From contig JAMFTG010000055.1 of assembly GCA_023974075.1 (NCBI GenBank), forward strand, positions 558,001 to 622,000: a stretch of 64,000 nucleotides of DNA, given 5' to 3'. This document shows positions 7,913-17,800 of this stretch, piece after piece. The stretch comes from Chaenocephalus aceratus (lineage: Eukaryota > Chordata > Actinopteri > Perciformes > Channichthyidae). The notes beneath the pieces were generated by a model that ran no database searches, was not told where the DNA came from, and was given only the letters and a program-made list of their open reading frames with translations. Position numbers and translations under genes: made by a program. The stretch's first letter is position 1, and each line of letters opens with the position of its first letter.

Positions 7913-8494
7913 ATGGATCTGAGAAAAACCAAGTCTGATGTAGCCTGCCCTTATTATCACCAGGATAATGGATATGGGCTTAATGACTGGATGTTACAAA
8001 GTAGGGGAGAGGATGTTCCCGAAGAAGAGCTCTCGTGTATATCATATCCATGTAAGGTCTTTAGGACAAAAGAGGACCATGATAACATGACATATGAAGA
8101 ATATCTTTCTTTAAAAGATGGTATTATAGATAACCTTTATAGAAACAGTATATCTCATGCCACTCGCCAAGATCGCAAACGACAATTAGCAGAAAAGAAT
8201 AGAAAAAGTAAAGAAAAACGAAGAAAAAGCAACATGAAAAGGAGAAGAAAAATTAAAAGCAAACGCAGAATGCGAATGAAAAGAAAAGGGACCATAGGAC
8301 GCAAAACTAAAAAGACAAAAAGAAGGAAGGTGAAAAGAAAAAGAAACAAAGTGAAGAAATTTAAACTAGAGGATGATATTGTAGAGCCATTACCGGATCA
8401 TAATAATCTTATAGATCATCTCCCGCTAACCGACTGCTGCGAATGTCTTGAACAAATACCAAAAGCAATGTCAAAAAAACAGAGCATACAATGA
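7913..8494 (+). CDS. Basic (Arg/Lys-rich) protein, truncated copy, 193 aa
   Basis: Starts MDLRKTKSDVAC after a promoter cassette (about 7845-7912). Residues about 85-150 are dominated by Lys/Arg (MKRRRKIKSKRRMRMKRKG and on), a nuclear/nucleic-acid-binding composition. The match with the right arm ends at about 8468, after the IPKAM residues, where the frame leaves the gene and stops seven codons later in the palindrome centre. The right-arm copy has the C-terminal 160 residues but a frameshift. So neither arm holds a complete gene. Possibly a condensing or core protein; that is inference from composition. Confidence 0.6.
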   Translation: MDLRKTKSDVACPYYHQDNGYGLNDWMLQSRGEDVPEEELSCISYPCKVFRTKEDHDNMTYEEYLSLKDGIIDNLYRNSISHATRQDRKRQLAEKNRKSKEKRRKSNMKRRRKIKSKRRMRMKRKGTIGRKTKKTKRRKVKRKRNKVKKFKLEDDIVEPLPDHNNLIDHLPLTDCCECLEQIPKAMSKKQSIQ

Positions 8495-9183
8495 AAGCAC
8501 ATGATACACTATAAATGTTTCGTTTACAATACTATTACTATATATGAAAGCAAAAAAAATAAAACACATTTTCATTGTGTAATGGTTGTTTAATTGAAAA
8601 AACACAACATTCAACACAATTCATAGAAAACATATTACATTTTACCAAGTTAATGTCGTAGTGCATACAAGGTAATAGACTTAACGATTTGCACTGCTGC
8701 TTCTCTCCGCGTTTCATTGACAGTGATCGGTTTGTCGTTCAATTCACACAGCCCAAGTAGATGTTTAGGGGTCTCTTGGAAGTATACGAAAGCATTTTTT
8801 ATATCAGATAAATGCATTAACATCACATGTAAATTCTCTATCCTTTCACCCGCAACGATTATAATCTGCTTTGCTTCTTCTTCGGTTTCTCCATTATTAG
8901 CTCTGAATGTAATCCTTTCTGGGACTTCTTGTGCTTCTTGTGGTCTGTTGAATACCTGGCGTAGGATTTGTTTAGCTGTAAGGACAGGTACCATATAATT
9001 GTCTTCAAAAGCTTTGTCTATGTCGTCACACGTTTTGGCGTATCCTTCGCTGTAATGACAACCGACACTAGAATAGAGATCCTCCAACAGTTTTTTAATA
9101 CATATTCTGGCACTGTCGCCAATTTGGGCAATTCCACAGTATCGCGCTTTTTCTCTCATTATACTGAAGCAAAGTTCTGCCAT
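8469..9183. other. Asymmetric centre of palindrome 1
   Basis: The only part of the element without a mirror partner. 8475-8512 resembles, in inverted order, part of the 154-aa gene (ACAGAGCATACAATG...GCACATGATACACT, as at about 10605-10630). 8513-8540 resembles a different site (AAATGTTTCGTTTACAATAC, as at 12567). The remainder, from about 8640, is the unpaired 3' part of the right-arm basic-protein gene. The centre is thus a patchwork of element fragments joined end to end. Confidence 0.7.
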
Positions 9184-9739
9184 TGCTTTTGGTATTTGTT
9201 CAAGACATTCGCAGCAGTCGGTTAGCGGGAGATGATCTATAAGATTATTATGATCCGGTAATGGCTCTACAATATCATCCTCTAGTTTAAATTTCTTCAC
9301 TTTGTTTCTTTTTCTTTTCACCTTCCTTCTTTTTGTCTTTTTAGTTTTGCGTCCTATGGTCCCTTTTCTTTTCATTCGCATTCTGCGTTTGCTTTTAATT
9401 TTTCTTCTCCTTTTCATGTTGCTTTTTTCTTCGTTTTTCTTTACTTTTTCTATTCTTTTCTGCTAATTGTCGTTTGCGATCTTGGCGAGTGGCATGAGAT
9501 ATACTGTTTCTATAAAGGTTATCTATAATACCATCTTTTAAAGAAAGATATTCTTCATATGTCATGTTATCATGGTCCTCTTTTGTCCTAAAGACCTTAC
9601 ATGGATATGATATACACGAGAGCTCTTCTTCGGGAACATCCTCTCCCCTACTTTGTAACATCCAGTCATTAAGCCCATATCCATTATCCTGGTGATAATA
9701 AGGGCAGGCTACATCAGACTTGGTTTTTCTCAGATCCAT
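8650..9739 (-). pseudogene. Basic-protein gene, frameshifted copy (right arm)
   Basis: Two overlapping minus-strand frames: 9395-9739 with the MDLRKTKSDVAC start, and 8650-9417 with the basic stretch and a C-terminal domain of about 180 residues absent from the left copy. A homopolymer A-run near 9415-9425 differs in length from the left copy and breaks the frame. The C-terminal domain (with CFSIMREKARYCG and ICIKKLLEDLYSSVGCHYSEG) looks helical and is not recognised. Confidence 0.6.
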
Positions 9740-10454
9740 GGCTAGTTTTTAACGGTCGTCCTTAGTTTTATATGATTTGCTGAGTGGGTGGGACATATTG
9801 CGTTGAGTGGGAAGGCTTCATCTGTAGAAAGTACTCTGTTTGAGGAGATTTCGTAATAATGGCAGTTTGTCATTTTGAGGGTATTTCAGTGAAACAAGGC
9901 TGTTTTGAACATTTGACAGATTTATGCTTAAATTCTCTGAGAAAGTTACCGAAAGATACACTTTTCTTTTTAAAAAAGCTGAAAAGTAGATAATGAAGTA
10001 GACTTTGTGTCAGTAGATTTCGTTAAGAATCTTTGACAGATTTATGCTTAATTCTCTCAAGAAGGTTACCGAAAGATACACTTTTGTATTAAAAGCTGAA
10101 AAGTAGATAATGAAGGACTTTGTTTCAGTAGATTTGGTTAAGAATCTGACTCTTAATGGCAGTTTGTCATTTTGAGGGTATTTCAGTGAAACAAGGCTGT
10201 TTTGAACATTTGACATATTTATGCTTAAATTCTCTGAGAAAGTTACCGAAAGATACACTTTTCTTTTTAAAGAAGCTGAAAAGTAGATAATGAAGTGTGC
10301 TTTGTGTGTACAGACACACAGAAAACACTGAAAAACACAACAAGAAGGACTGTAATACACATGTATCAGATACGCTCCCCTTGCTATAATGATGACAACA
10401 GTTTTTAGATGTAAAGAACGCTTTTTTTTATTTTTTCACCCACAAAATCAATAG

Positions 10455-10919
10455 TTATACTGATTGTAGCATCCCCAGGACAGTCTCCAGCTTAGAATTC
10501 CCCATATTATTGGAGATATCGTGATGGAGTTTTTTCACTTCAGTCAAAATATTCACGTGTATGCTGTTTTCAACACACAGATGCATTACATCTACAAACA
10601 GAGCATACAATGAGAGCACATGATACACTTTTGATGTTTGTTTCATTTCTGAGATAATGTTACAGAATGTTTCGGAAAATGAAGATTCCAGGACCACTTT
10701 AAATGTTTCGTTTACAAGCGTTTCCCAATGACCCTGAATAGTACTGCCAGAACGAACGATATCCAAAATGTCTTGTAGTTTACAAACTTCAGCCATTCTT
10801 TTTACACAGGGGTCACTACTCGTTCTGTTTTCAATCGTCCCCATCACCACATTTATTAAACGGGTAATGACTACATTATGATCAATATATACAGAGCGTT
10901 TTGCAAAGTAGTTTCCCAT
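10455..10919 (-). CDS. Possible Bcl-2-like protein, right-arm copy, 154 aa
   Basis: Mirror copy of 6733-7197 with the same predicted protein. Same features: MGN start, helical core with the LSLYALFVDVMHLCVEN segment. The start lies 7 bp after the stop of the 187-aa ORF at 10927. Confidence 0.5.
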   Translation of the reverse strand: MGNYFAKRSVYIDHNVVITRLINVVMGTIENRTSSDPCVKRMAEVCKLQDILDIVRSGSTIQGHWETLVNETFKVVLESSFSETFCNIISEMKQTSKVYHVLSLYALFVDVMHLCVENSIHVNILTEVKKLHHDISNNMGNSKLETVLGMLQSV

Positions 10920-10926
10920 TTTTATT

Positions 10927-11490
10927 TTACTTAAAGAAAAAAGTCACTGCATTGAACAAGTCCCTGGCTTCTTCTCCATCCGACTGTTGTTTGTTAGTCT
11001 TCTTCTTCTCCATCCAACTCTGTATGGATATTTCAAGTCTCTCCTTGAGGCATCTGCATTTTACAAGCTTGTGCAGAAAAGCTTCCGAAGTGCGTCCTAT
11101 CCTCAGTTTATCCTCGCAAATGCCTTTTTCAATAAGACTCTGGTCAATCACTGCAACGAAGTCGGTGAGCCAAAGTCTTTTCATTAACGCATTGTAATTG
11201 TTTCTGAAGAAGAAATCGGGCATGTCATTCCGACAATCGTGTTGCCTCTGGTCGGGGTTACTGCGTCGGCATTCTTTGCAGATTTCTTTTCTGTACCGAT
11301 ACATCACCATCTCCAGAATATAAAACAACTCCGATTTCACTGTGTCCCTAAACCGAGACTTCTTGACCCGAGGAGTAGCATCAGCAGCAGTAGTACTGCA
11401 AGATTCGGGTTTCCCACATGGTGGTGTTGCTGGTAGACGCTGTTCCTGACTGCAACTCGCGGGGGGAGTCTTGGCTTTTCTCTGCTCCAT
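10927..11490 (-). CDS. Cys/His-motif protein, MEQRKAK paralogue, right arm, 187 aa
   Basis: Mirror copy of 6162-6725, differing at one residue (LADF to LTDF at about 107). The CKECRRSNPDQRQHDC motif is intact. The promoter cassette lies immediately upstream, at about 11491-11577. Confidence 0.7.
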   Translation of the reverse strand: MEQRKAKTPPASCSQEQRLPATPPCGKPESCSTTAADATPRVKKSRFRDTVKSELFYILEMVMYRYRKEICKECRRSNPDQRQHDCRNDMPDFFFRNNYNALMKRLWLTDFVAVIDQSLIEKGICEDKLRIGRTSEAFLHKLVKCRCLKERLEISIQSWMEKKKTNKQQSDGEEARDLFNAVTFFFK

Positions 11491-12523
11491 GGCTAGTTTA
11501 CAATGATCGTCTTAGCGAGGTCCTTCGTTTTAGATGATTTTCTGAGTGGAGGGTGGGGCTCATTGCGTTGAATGGGGGAGTCAATTATAGAATTGATAGT
11601 TTTTAGAAAAAAAGTTCTTTAAGAGTTGTAGCTTTTTCATCTCATCTCCAGCAATAGGTGAAATTTAAGAATAAGTAATAGTTTGTCATGATTTTACGGA
11701 AAAAGTATAGTTTATCAGAAATATGGAAAAGTCATTGTGTACAAATAGTATGTTGAAAATCAAAAAAGAAAACTCAATTCAATACAATTTAATGAATATT
11801 TTACCCTGTTCTAAAGTTTTGCACCCTTAAGGAAAAACCCCTTCCTTACCAAGTACTTCATATTATACCCTTTGTTAAGTGTTGCGTACATCAGGGTGTA
11901 TCTCAAAGTATCTTGGTAACATAAAATAACTAAAATATGTAAGTTTATCAGAAAAAAAAAACCATTATTTAACTGAACAAGTGTTGCATACATCAAAGTG
12001 TGTCTAAAAGTATCTTAGTAACACAAGAAAAGAGAAAAAAGCCTTGATGTCAACAAAACTGTATTTTTCCACTGAAATAGCGTTAAAATAAAAAAAAGTG
12101 CCTTTAAAGAAAATGTATTCAGACAAAGTATTTTATTTTCAAAAAAAAAAAAAAAAGTTTAAGGTTTTGCATACATAAAAAGTGTATCTTACAGTTCCGT
12201 TGTGAGAGAATTACACACAAATCTTAAAGTGTCAGGGAAAATTGTTAAAATCATAAACTTACCTTTTAGAGAAACAGTCTTTAAGAAAAAATCTAATCAG
12301 ACTGTACTTCATTTTCTAGTTTTAAGGTTTTGCATCCCTCAAAGTGTGTCTAAAAGTATCTTGGCAAAGAGAAAAAAAAAAAGCCAAAATCTGCCTTTAA
12401 AAGAATCCGAATTCCTTATAAAGTACTTCATATTCAACCAGTTTCAGTTTTCAGACACCAAACTGTATCTAAAAGTATCTTGGTAACACAAGAAAAAGAG
12501 TAAGTGTAATTTATTCGGTAATG

Positions 12524-12721
12524 TTACAGAATGTTTCTGAAAAATGAAGATTCCTGGACCACTTTAAATGTTTCGTTTACAATACTATTACATATAGAGG
12601 AGAGCTCTTCTTCGGGAACATCCTCTCCCCTACTTTGTACCATCCAGTCATTAAGCCCATATCCATTATCCTGATGATAATAAAGGTAGGCTACATCAGA
12701 CTTGGTTTTTCTCAGATCCAT
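12524..12721 (-). pseudogene. Chimeric 65-codon ORF, right-arm copy
   Basis: Mirror of 4930-5127: the N-terminus of the basic protein joined to a Bcl-2-like-gene segment. Present in both arms, so the fusion predates the palindrome or was copied between the arms. Confidence 0.6.
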
Positions 12722-12841
12722 GGCTAGTTTTCAACGGTCGTCTTGGTGGGGTCCTTCGTTTTAGATGATTTGCTGAGTGGGGTGGGACTTATTGCGTTGA
12801 GTGGGGGGAGTCAGTGTAGAATTGAGAGTTTTTAGAAAAAG

Positions 12842-13301
12842 GGATCTCGCTGTGTGTTAAAACTGTATCAAAAGCTTTGGCAACCTCTATACCCGTCTTT
12901 TTCTTTAGTGCTTGAGCATAGGCTTTTTTCGAAAACACATCTACGACTGTTAATCAATAATTAAAGCCATCATTATATTCGGACAGCGACTGCATATCGC
13001 AGAGATCTGCTTGAAATTGTTGCAGCGGTCTGAGTACGAAAACTCTGTTTCTTGCAAAATGCACCCGTGCCGGTTTATGTAAAGTATATGCGTCTTGCTC
13101 AGATAAATATTTTCTGACTTTCTCTACATTTATTTGTTTACCCATTTCATCCTGTACAGCTCTATGGAGTTTATCCACACCTCCTAAACTCCCTGGATTA
13201 GATGGAGTGTAATACACCCTATGCATAACACGTTTCTCAGACATGTTTCCTGTTACAGCCCCGATGAGGTAATGAGTACAGCATTTTTTCTTACATTGCA
13301 T
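12842..13301 (-). pseudogene. Polinton-type integrase, 5' fragment (right arm)
   Basis: Mirror of 3434-3892 only. The open frame ends at a nonsense codon at 12954-12956, between the NYLLT-equivalent residues. The sequence then continues to about 12842, where a deletion removes the second catalytic Asp, the Glu and everything downstream. The first Asp (FQADLCDMQ) remains. Confidence 0.75.
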
Positions 13302-13421
13302 TTTATTGATATGTCACACCCATGTAAAGAAAAAACATGTTACAAAAGAAGTAAAATATAAAAAACAGATCAAAAATAAAAACATACTTTAACGAAAAAG
13401 TATCAAAAATAAAAACTCTTC

Positions 13422-14078
13422 CTAATGCTGCCAGAAGGCCCAGGCTGCTCTTGTAATCTTCATTTGGGCCTCGTCGTTCTCTATCAGCTGTTCGTATAGT
13501 TTCTCGATTTTAGCCTCAAAGAGTCTGGTGCTTCTGAGGTTGTGCAGAATCGCCTCGGTAGCTCCATAGACTCTCCTCTCTGACACATGAAGGTGGTTCT
13601 GGTGCAGAGCGTCCCGAATGGCTGGAATGAAACGAACGGTCCACAGTCTCTTTATCACGTCATCGTAGTGTAAATCCAAATAGTATTCATCGGTAGGGAA
13701 TAAACACTCGTGCTGTCTCTGACTGGGGTGATCGACTTGACATCCGTTACATGTTTCCTTTCTGTACAGTTGCACGACTCTATCCAGCAGATAAACTATA
13801 ACCGCTTTTACCGTGTTCAGGAATGCCGTTGTCCTAATACGTTCTGCAGCATCACCCTTGGGAGCACAAGTAGAGCATGGCATATCAACGCCAACCTCGG
13901 TTGATTCCTCTGGAGACTTGGATGGATGTTGAGGCATATCCAGCCACCCGGTGATATCAATGTCAGCCATAGCGCTGTCCAGATCTGGTGTCCAAAATGT
14001 TGGTGAGGATGGCTGTCCTGTAGGCGTTTGATCCAGGCTGCATATAGTGGGGAGAGACTTTGTTTTTCTCAGATCCAT
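13422..14078 (-). CDS. Cys/His-motif MDLRKTKS protein, right arm, 218 aa
   Basis: Mirror copy of 2657-3313 with an identical predicted protein, including CNGCQVDHPSQRQHEC. Preceded on its strand by the same promoter cassette (about 14079-14150). Confidence 0.7.
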   Translation of the reverse strand: MDLRKTKSLPTICSLDQTPTGQPSSPTFWTPDLDSAMADIDITGWLDMPQHPSKSPEESTEVGVDMPCSTCAPKGDAAERIRTTAFLNTVKAVIVYLLDRVVQLYRKETCNGCQVDHPSQRQHECLFPTDEYYLDLHYDDVIKRLWTVRFIPAIRDALHQNHLHVSERRVYGATEAILHNLRSTRLFEAKIEKLYEQLIENDEAQMKITRAAWAFWQH

Positions 14079-14150
14079 GGTTGCTGCTCTCTAAAAATGT
14101 CCTTGCGAGGTCCTTACTTTTAAATGATCTGCTGAGGTGGGCGGGACTTG

Positions 14151-14954
14151 TTATGTTGACTGGGGGGCGGAGTCCTCTGCAAACGTGAGGGTCTTTTTCA
14201 CCAGTATAATGTCCATCGATGTCTGACTTTGTTTAAAAAGCTCTTTAAGCTTTGTAGCTTTTCCTTCAATCATTTCCAGCCATGCAGTCAGAGGCACCCT
14301 CAAGGACGTTTGAAATACCCCGCAGGTAGAATTAAAATACTCCAAAACAAAATCATCAGAGGAGTCCTTACCCAACGTCACCAAACGGCTTGAGCGGTAA
14401 TACCAACGCCCAGAGGGTCCGCTTTTAGTTTCCCAGACGGTGCTTGTCAGGACTCTTCTCCCTTCTGGCTGTGTGGGAATATCTCCTTCTTCTTCCTCCA
14501 CATTGAGGGGTAAGGATGCAAGCTCTTCTTTAATCTCGCATGTTGTTTGTGTTTTTTTGTTTTTCTTTGCAAATATCTTGTACACCGGTGGTTCCACGAT
14601 GGTTTCTTGATGCGCTACTTCTTCCGTTACAATGGTTGCGTGTAGATCTTGGGAAGACACCAGAGTTAACACAGCCCAATCTGTTGAGGTCAGTGTCGCT
14701 TTAACACTACGAGGTCCATACGTTTCTCCATTCTTCAGATTGTAGAAATGCAGTTCATTAGCCATATAGTTGAATATATAACCCCAAACATCGCCATTTT
14801 TTAGAGTCCATTCTTTGTGAAGTTCTTCGGCTGTAGGTGTCTGAACCCGGCATACAAACTTCATTCGTTTCTTGATTGGAGCACCCAACGGATGGTTGTA
14901 AGTTGTTACCGGTGTCTCGCTGATTAAATTCATATCAAGACGTCTCTTGGCCAT
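14151..14954 (-). CDS. Hypothetical accessory protein, right arm, 267 aa
   Basis: Mirror copy of 1781-2584, one residue different (LHKEW instead of LHEEW). Same two-part layout with an acidic hinge. Confidence 0.6.
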   Translation of the reverse strand: MAKRRLDMNLISETPVTTYNHPLGAPIKKRMKFVCRVQTPTAEELHKEWTLKNGDVWGYIFNYMANELHFYNLKNGETYGPRSVKATLTSTDWAVLTLVSSQDLHATIVTEEVAHQETIVEPPVYKIFAKKNKKTQTTCEIKEELASLPLNVEEEEGDIPTQPEGRRVLTSTVWETKSGPSGRWYYRSSRLVTLGKDSSDDFVLEYFNSTCGVFQTSLRVPLTAWLEMIEGKATKLKELFKQSQTSMDIILVKKTLTFAEDSAPQST

Positions 14955-15033
14955 TTTCTCTCGACTTGAGAAATATTTAAGAGTGAAGCTGGCTTTTTAT
15001 TTAAACAGTGGGAGATGGGGTGATGGGCGGGGA

Positions 15034-15034
<1 letters not shown>

Positions 15035-15073
<39 letters not shown>
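15035..15073 (+). repeat. (TG)n microsatellite
   Basis: Mirror of the CA run at 1662-1700, in the right arm. Similar length on both sides despite the high mutation rate of such tracts. Confidence 0.9.
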
Positions 15074-15076
<3 letters not shown>

Positions 15077-15341
15077 CCTCCTCCACCATATGTTTTCTCC
15101 CCTCCTGTCCTGTTTGCAAAAATAGAGAGGTTTAAATATACATTTTTTTAGATGCTTTACTTTAGATTAATTTCATGTTATTTGCAAGTTACATTCAATA
15201 CTATATACAGGATTAACCACACAGGAAGTGGTTAGGAGGCGGGATATATCCTATGTATATTAATTGATTGAAAACAACTGCATTTAATTTTTCTCATTTT
15301 TTAAATTTTAATTTAATTTTTATTTTATTTTGTAAACCGGA

Positions 15342-15480
15342 AGCGGTGGCTGTACATCCGGTCGAACGATTCGGGACTTCCGGTCGAACGAGACGGGACT
15401 TCCGGTTTTCAAAATAAAATAAAAAGGCGGGACTTCCGGTTTTCAAAATAAAAAGGCGGGACTTCCGGTCAAAAAGGGGC
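15342..15480 (-). promoter_or_regulatory. Terminal cluster of ETS-like motifs, right arm
   Basis: Minus-strand ACCGGAAGT copies (read as ACTTCCGGT on +) recur at about 15376, 15399, 15430 and 15461, mirroring 1256-1395 with slightly different T-run spacing. Confidence 0.5.
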
Positions 15481-15550
15481 GGGGCGACCTGTCACTTTCT
15501 CTGCATACTAATGAGATTGATACCGCATTTGTATCACTACTTCTAAGGGT

Positions 15551-15575
15551 CATATATATATATATATATATATAT
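15551..15575 (+). repeat. (AT)n microsatellite
   Basis: TA dinucleotide run just outside the right end of palindrome 1. Confidence 0.85.
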
Positions 15576-15580
15576 TAATT

Positions 15581-16040
15581 AGGGCTGTCAAGTTAATGCG
15601 TTAATAACGCGTTAACGCAAAAAAAATGTAACGCCACTAATTATTTTAACGCATGTGTATTTTTTTTCCTCGGCCGCCCCGTAGTTTCAGAGTTTAAAAT
15701 ACCATCTACAAGCTGATGCTGACAGCCCCGCTCCTGCCGCCCGCTTGTGGCAGACCACACTTCCACGCTCACCGGCAGGCACCGACTGGCTATTGGGAGG
15801 ACCGGGAGGGTGTGTGTATGTGTGGCTCGAGCGAGAGAGAGACCTTACGTGCATTGTTGTTGTTAGCATCTGGTGCTAGCACTCCAAATCAGACTCAAAT
15901 GGGTGTGTCCCAGTCAAAAGCCCAGTGGATGCCAGTGGCTGGGGGTGTTGCCAAATTGCTAGAGGGCGTTGCCCAATTTCCCCATTTGTTCAATTACAGG
16001 ATTTAACCATGAGATGGCGCTTCATTCACAAAATACACAA
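15581..16040. repeat. hAT-like dispersed repeat
   Basis: Begins AGGGCTGTCAAGTTAATGCG followed by TTAATAACGCGTTAACGC, a start shared by a widespread fish hAT-type repeat (from memory). The right boundary is uncertain. The open frames inside are not recognisable proteins. Confidence 0.4.
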
Positions 16041-17545
16041 AGACAACTGGGTGTTGTAGAAACATCAATATTTTAGATCAAATAAAGTATATAGTTTGCT
16101 TTATGCAGTATATTTCTTGTAATATTGTTGGTGTTTTTACACAGTACAGTAGATTGAAGTAAATTAACTTATACATTAAGATAAGATAAGATGGACCTTT
16201 ATTAATCCCGTGGGGAGATTCAGTAGTTCAAACAGCAACAGGGTGAGAGTGAAAAACAGGACGGCACAGATTCACACAGATTAATAAAATCAAAAATAAG
16301 ATCAGCGATAAAAATAATAATAATGAGAAACTATGTATTGTATTATTAAGTAATATCATACATTAACCCCATTATAGCAGATGCCACATTGAATGGATGA
16401 ACACATGTATGCATCAATAATTACAACAGAGTATTTCTAAATACAAGTTGTAAAAATACTTATATGTATTTAATATTAACCCTTTGGAGTCGACCGTCAC
16501 GCCGGCGTGATCAGATCACATGACCTGTTCAAGCCGGTGCCGCATAAAAACAACATTGCCGTGTGTTTTTGTCGAAAGTACTGGCTTGAAACTATATCCC
16601 AGTCTTTGTTTCATGCAAAAATACCCAGTAAACACGGAGATACGATGATATAAAGTTAATACATTTCAAAAGTATGAATAATGGAAGCACATATTTTAAT
16701 ATATTCACCGTATTTGATCATTTTACGAAACGGAAAATACTGGAAACTGTAGATTCTGCTCAACAGGATGTATTTACCAGGGAGGGGGTGAGGTAAACGG
16801 AGTGATACGAGACGAAAAGAGACTAAGAGGGACGGCGGGAACCGAAGAGAGACGGAGGGAAATGGAGAGAGACGAAGATATACGAAGACAGGCGGCGGGA
16901 GACGAAGAGAGGCGGCGGGAGACTGCGATTGAAGTAAAGTGACAGACAAACATTGAGAATTTAGATATAGTTAGATAGATTTAGAGTTTTGAAGATTCAA
17001 CTATGATGAAGAGAACTCTGAATGTGAGTCAAGCTTTAAGCTTGGTGTTTGACATGGAGGAGGAGGAACCTGTGATGTTGGCCTCTGTAACGTAGTTGAC
17101 AGAAACCGCTTTGAAGCGTGGCACAGATAGACAGAAAAAACAGATTTGTGTACATAATATGTATATATATATTTGTATTATATTTATAATAACACTTTTG
17201 CCTCATCAGAATGAAATCCCATGCTACCTCAATCAAACTTTCACATTATCATAGTGACATCCCATGTATATATTTCCAGCTTTTAAATGGTTTCGTTGTG
17301 TATGTTTGTGTTACCTATATGAAAAATAATATCATTTTCAAAATCTGTTTTTACATTTTTTTTTGGGATTTTGGGTCCAAAATGTTCATATAGTAGAAGA
17401 TCACTGCTCTAAACAAAGTCAAAAATCCTACAGCCAAACGAAATAAATTTAATTATGATGAATATGTTAAGTCTTCATTGTTTTTCACTTTTATTAAATG
17501 TTTGATATTTCCGGTGGAAATGGTGGACTATCGGACATTCAAAAT
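16041..17545. other. Non-coding stretch with small repeat scraps
   Basis: 16176-16270 (GATAAGATGGACCTTTATTA, then ATCCCGTGGGGAGATTC) resembles the 3' tail of fish non-LTR elements. TTAACCCTTTGGAGTCG at 16476 looks like a possible piggyBac-type end, but no partner was found. A purine-rich AGAGAGACG tract spans about 16800-16925. No gene is supported. Confidence 0.4.
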
Positions 17546-17549
17546 GCAG

Positions 17550-17800
17550 CATATTTTCACTCTTGCACACATATATTCTCCTTTTACATACATACATGTT
17601 CACTCTTACACACATATATTCTCCTTTTACATACATACATTTTCACTCTCACACACGTATATATTTACACTCACACATTCATACATTTTGCTCTCATATT
17701 ATCATATTTCAATGCACACATTCATATATTGTCACTCACACATTCATGCATTTTGTTCTCATATTCATATAATTTAATGCTCATATTTATATATTTTGCT
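17550..17800 (+). repeat. Degenerate tandem repeat (CACTCTTACACACATATATT units)
   Basis: Irregular tandem units of about 31-35 bp built from CACTC, ACACATATATTCTCC and TTTTACATACATACAT. The overlapping frames here read as repeats of His/Ser/Tyr/Thr in all three phases, which marks them as non-coding. Confidence 0.7.

Larger units (their letters stand above)
1186..8468 (+). repeat. Left arm of palindrome 1
   Basis: Inverted copy of 9184-15541. It holds, in order: terminal repeat with ETS-type motifs, CA microsatellite, 267-aa ORF, 218-aa ORF, broken integrase, duplicated non-coding block, 65-codon chimeric ORF, 187-aa ORF, 154-aa ORF, triplicated non-coding repeats, and the start of the basic-protein gene. 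It is longer than the right arm because about 0.9 kb of the integrase 3' half and downstream block is deleted on the right. Confidence 0.85.
1186..15541. mobile_element. Palindromic Polinton/adintovirus-like element 1
   Basis: The termini are AGTAGTGATAC on the left and GTATCACTACT on the right. From them inward the two halves are inverted copies of one another: ORF pairs 1781-2584/14151-14954, 2657-3313/13422-14078, 6162-6725/10927-11490, 6733-7197/10455-10919 and 7913/9739 share a mirror axis that shifts only once, by about 916 bp, where the right arm is deleted. Proteins of the arms differ by 0-1 residues, so the arms are nearly identical. Contents are a Polinton-type integrase (broken in both arms), small early-type ORFs and non-coding repeats. 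PolB, capsid proteins, packaging ATPase and protease are absent. Six bases outside each end differ (GGCAGC and TCTAAG), so no target duplication is seen. Polintons normally have a 6-bp duplication and ends starting AG. Confidence 0.85.
9184..15541 (-). repeat. Right arm of palindrome 1
   Basis: Inverted copy of the left arm. It lacks the counterpart of about 3893-4810: the deletion joint is near 12841, where integrase sequence abuts the run that lies at about 4811 on the left. Otherwise it carries the same genes in mirror order. Confidence 0.85.

Noticed and set aside
1186..15541. LxCxE (retinoblastoma-binding) motifs expected in virus-like early proteins
   Set aside because: I looked for L-x-C-x-E in all ORFs. 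HLCVE in the possible Bcl-2-like protein and DCCECLE in the basic protein come close but do not fit.
16476..16500. piggyBac end (TTAA then CCCTTTGG)
   Set aside because: No matching inverted end with TTAA was found within a reasonable distance.
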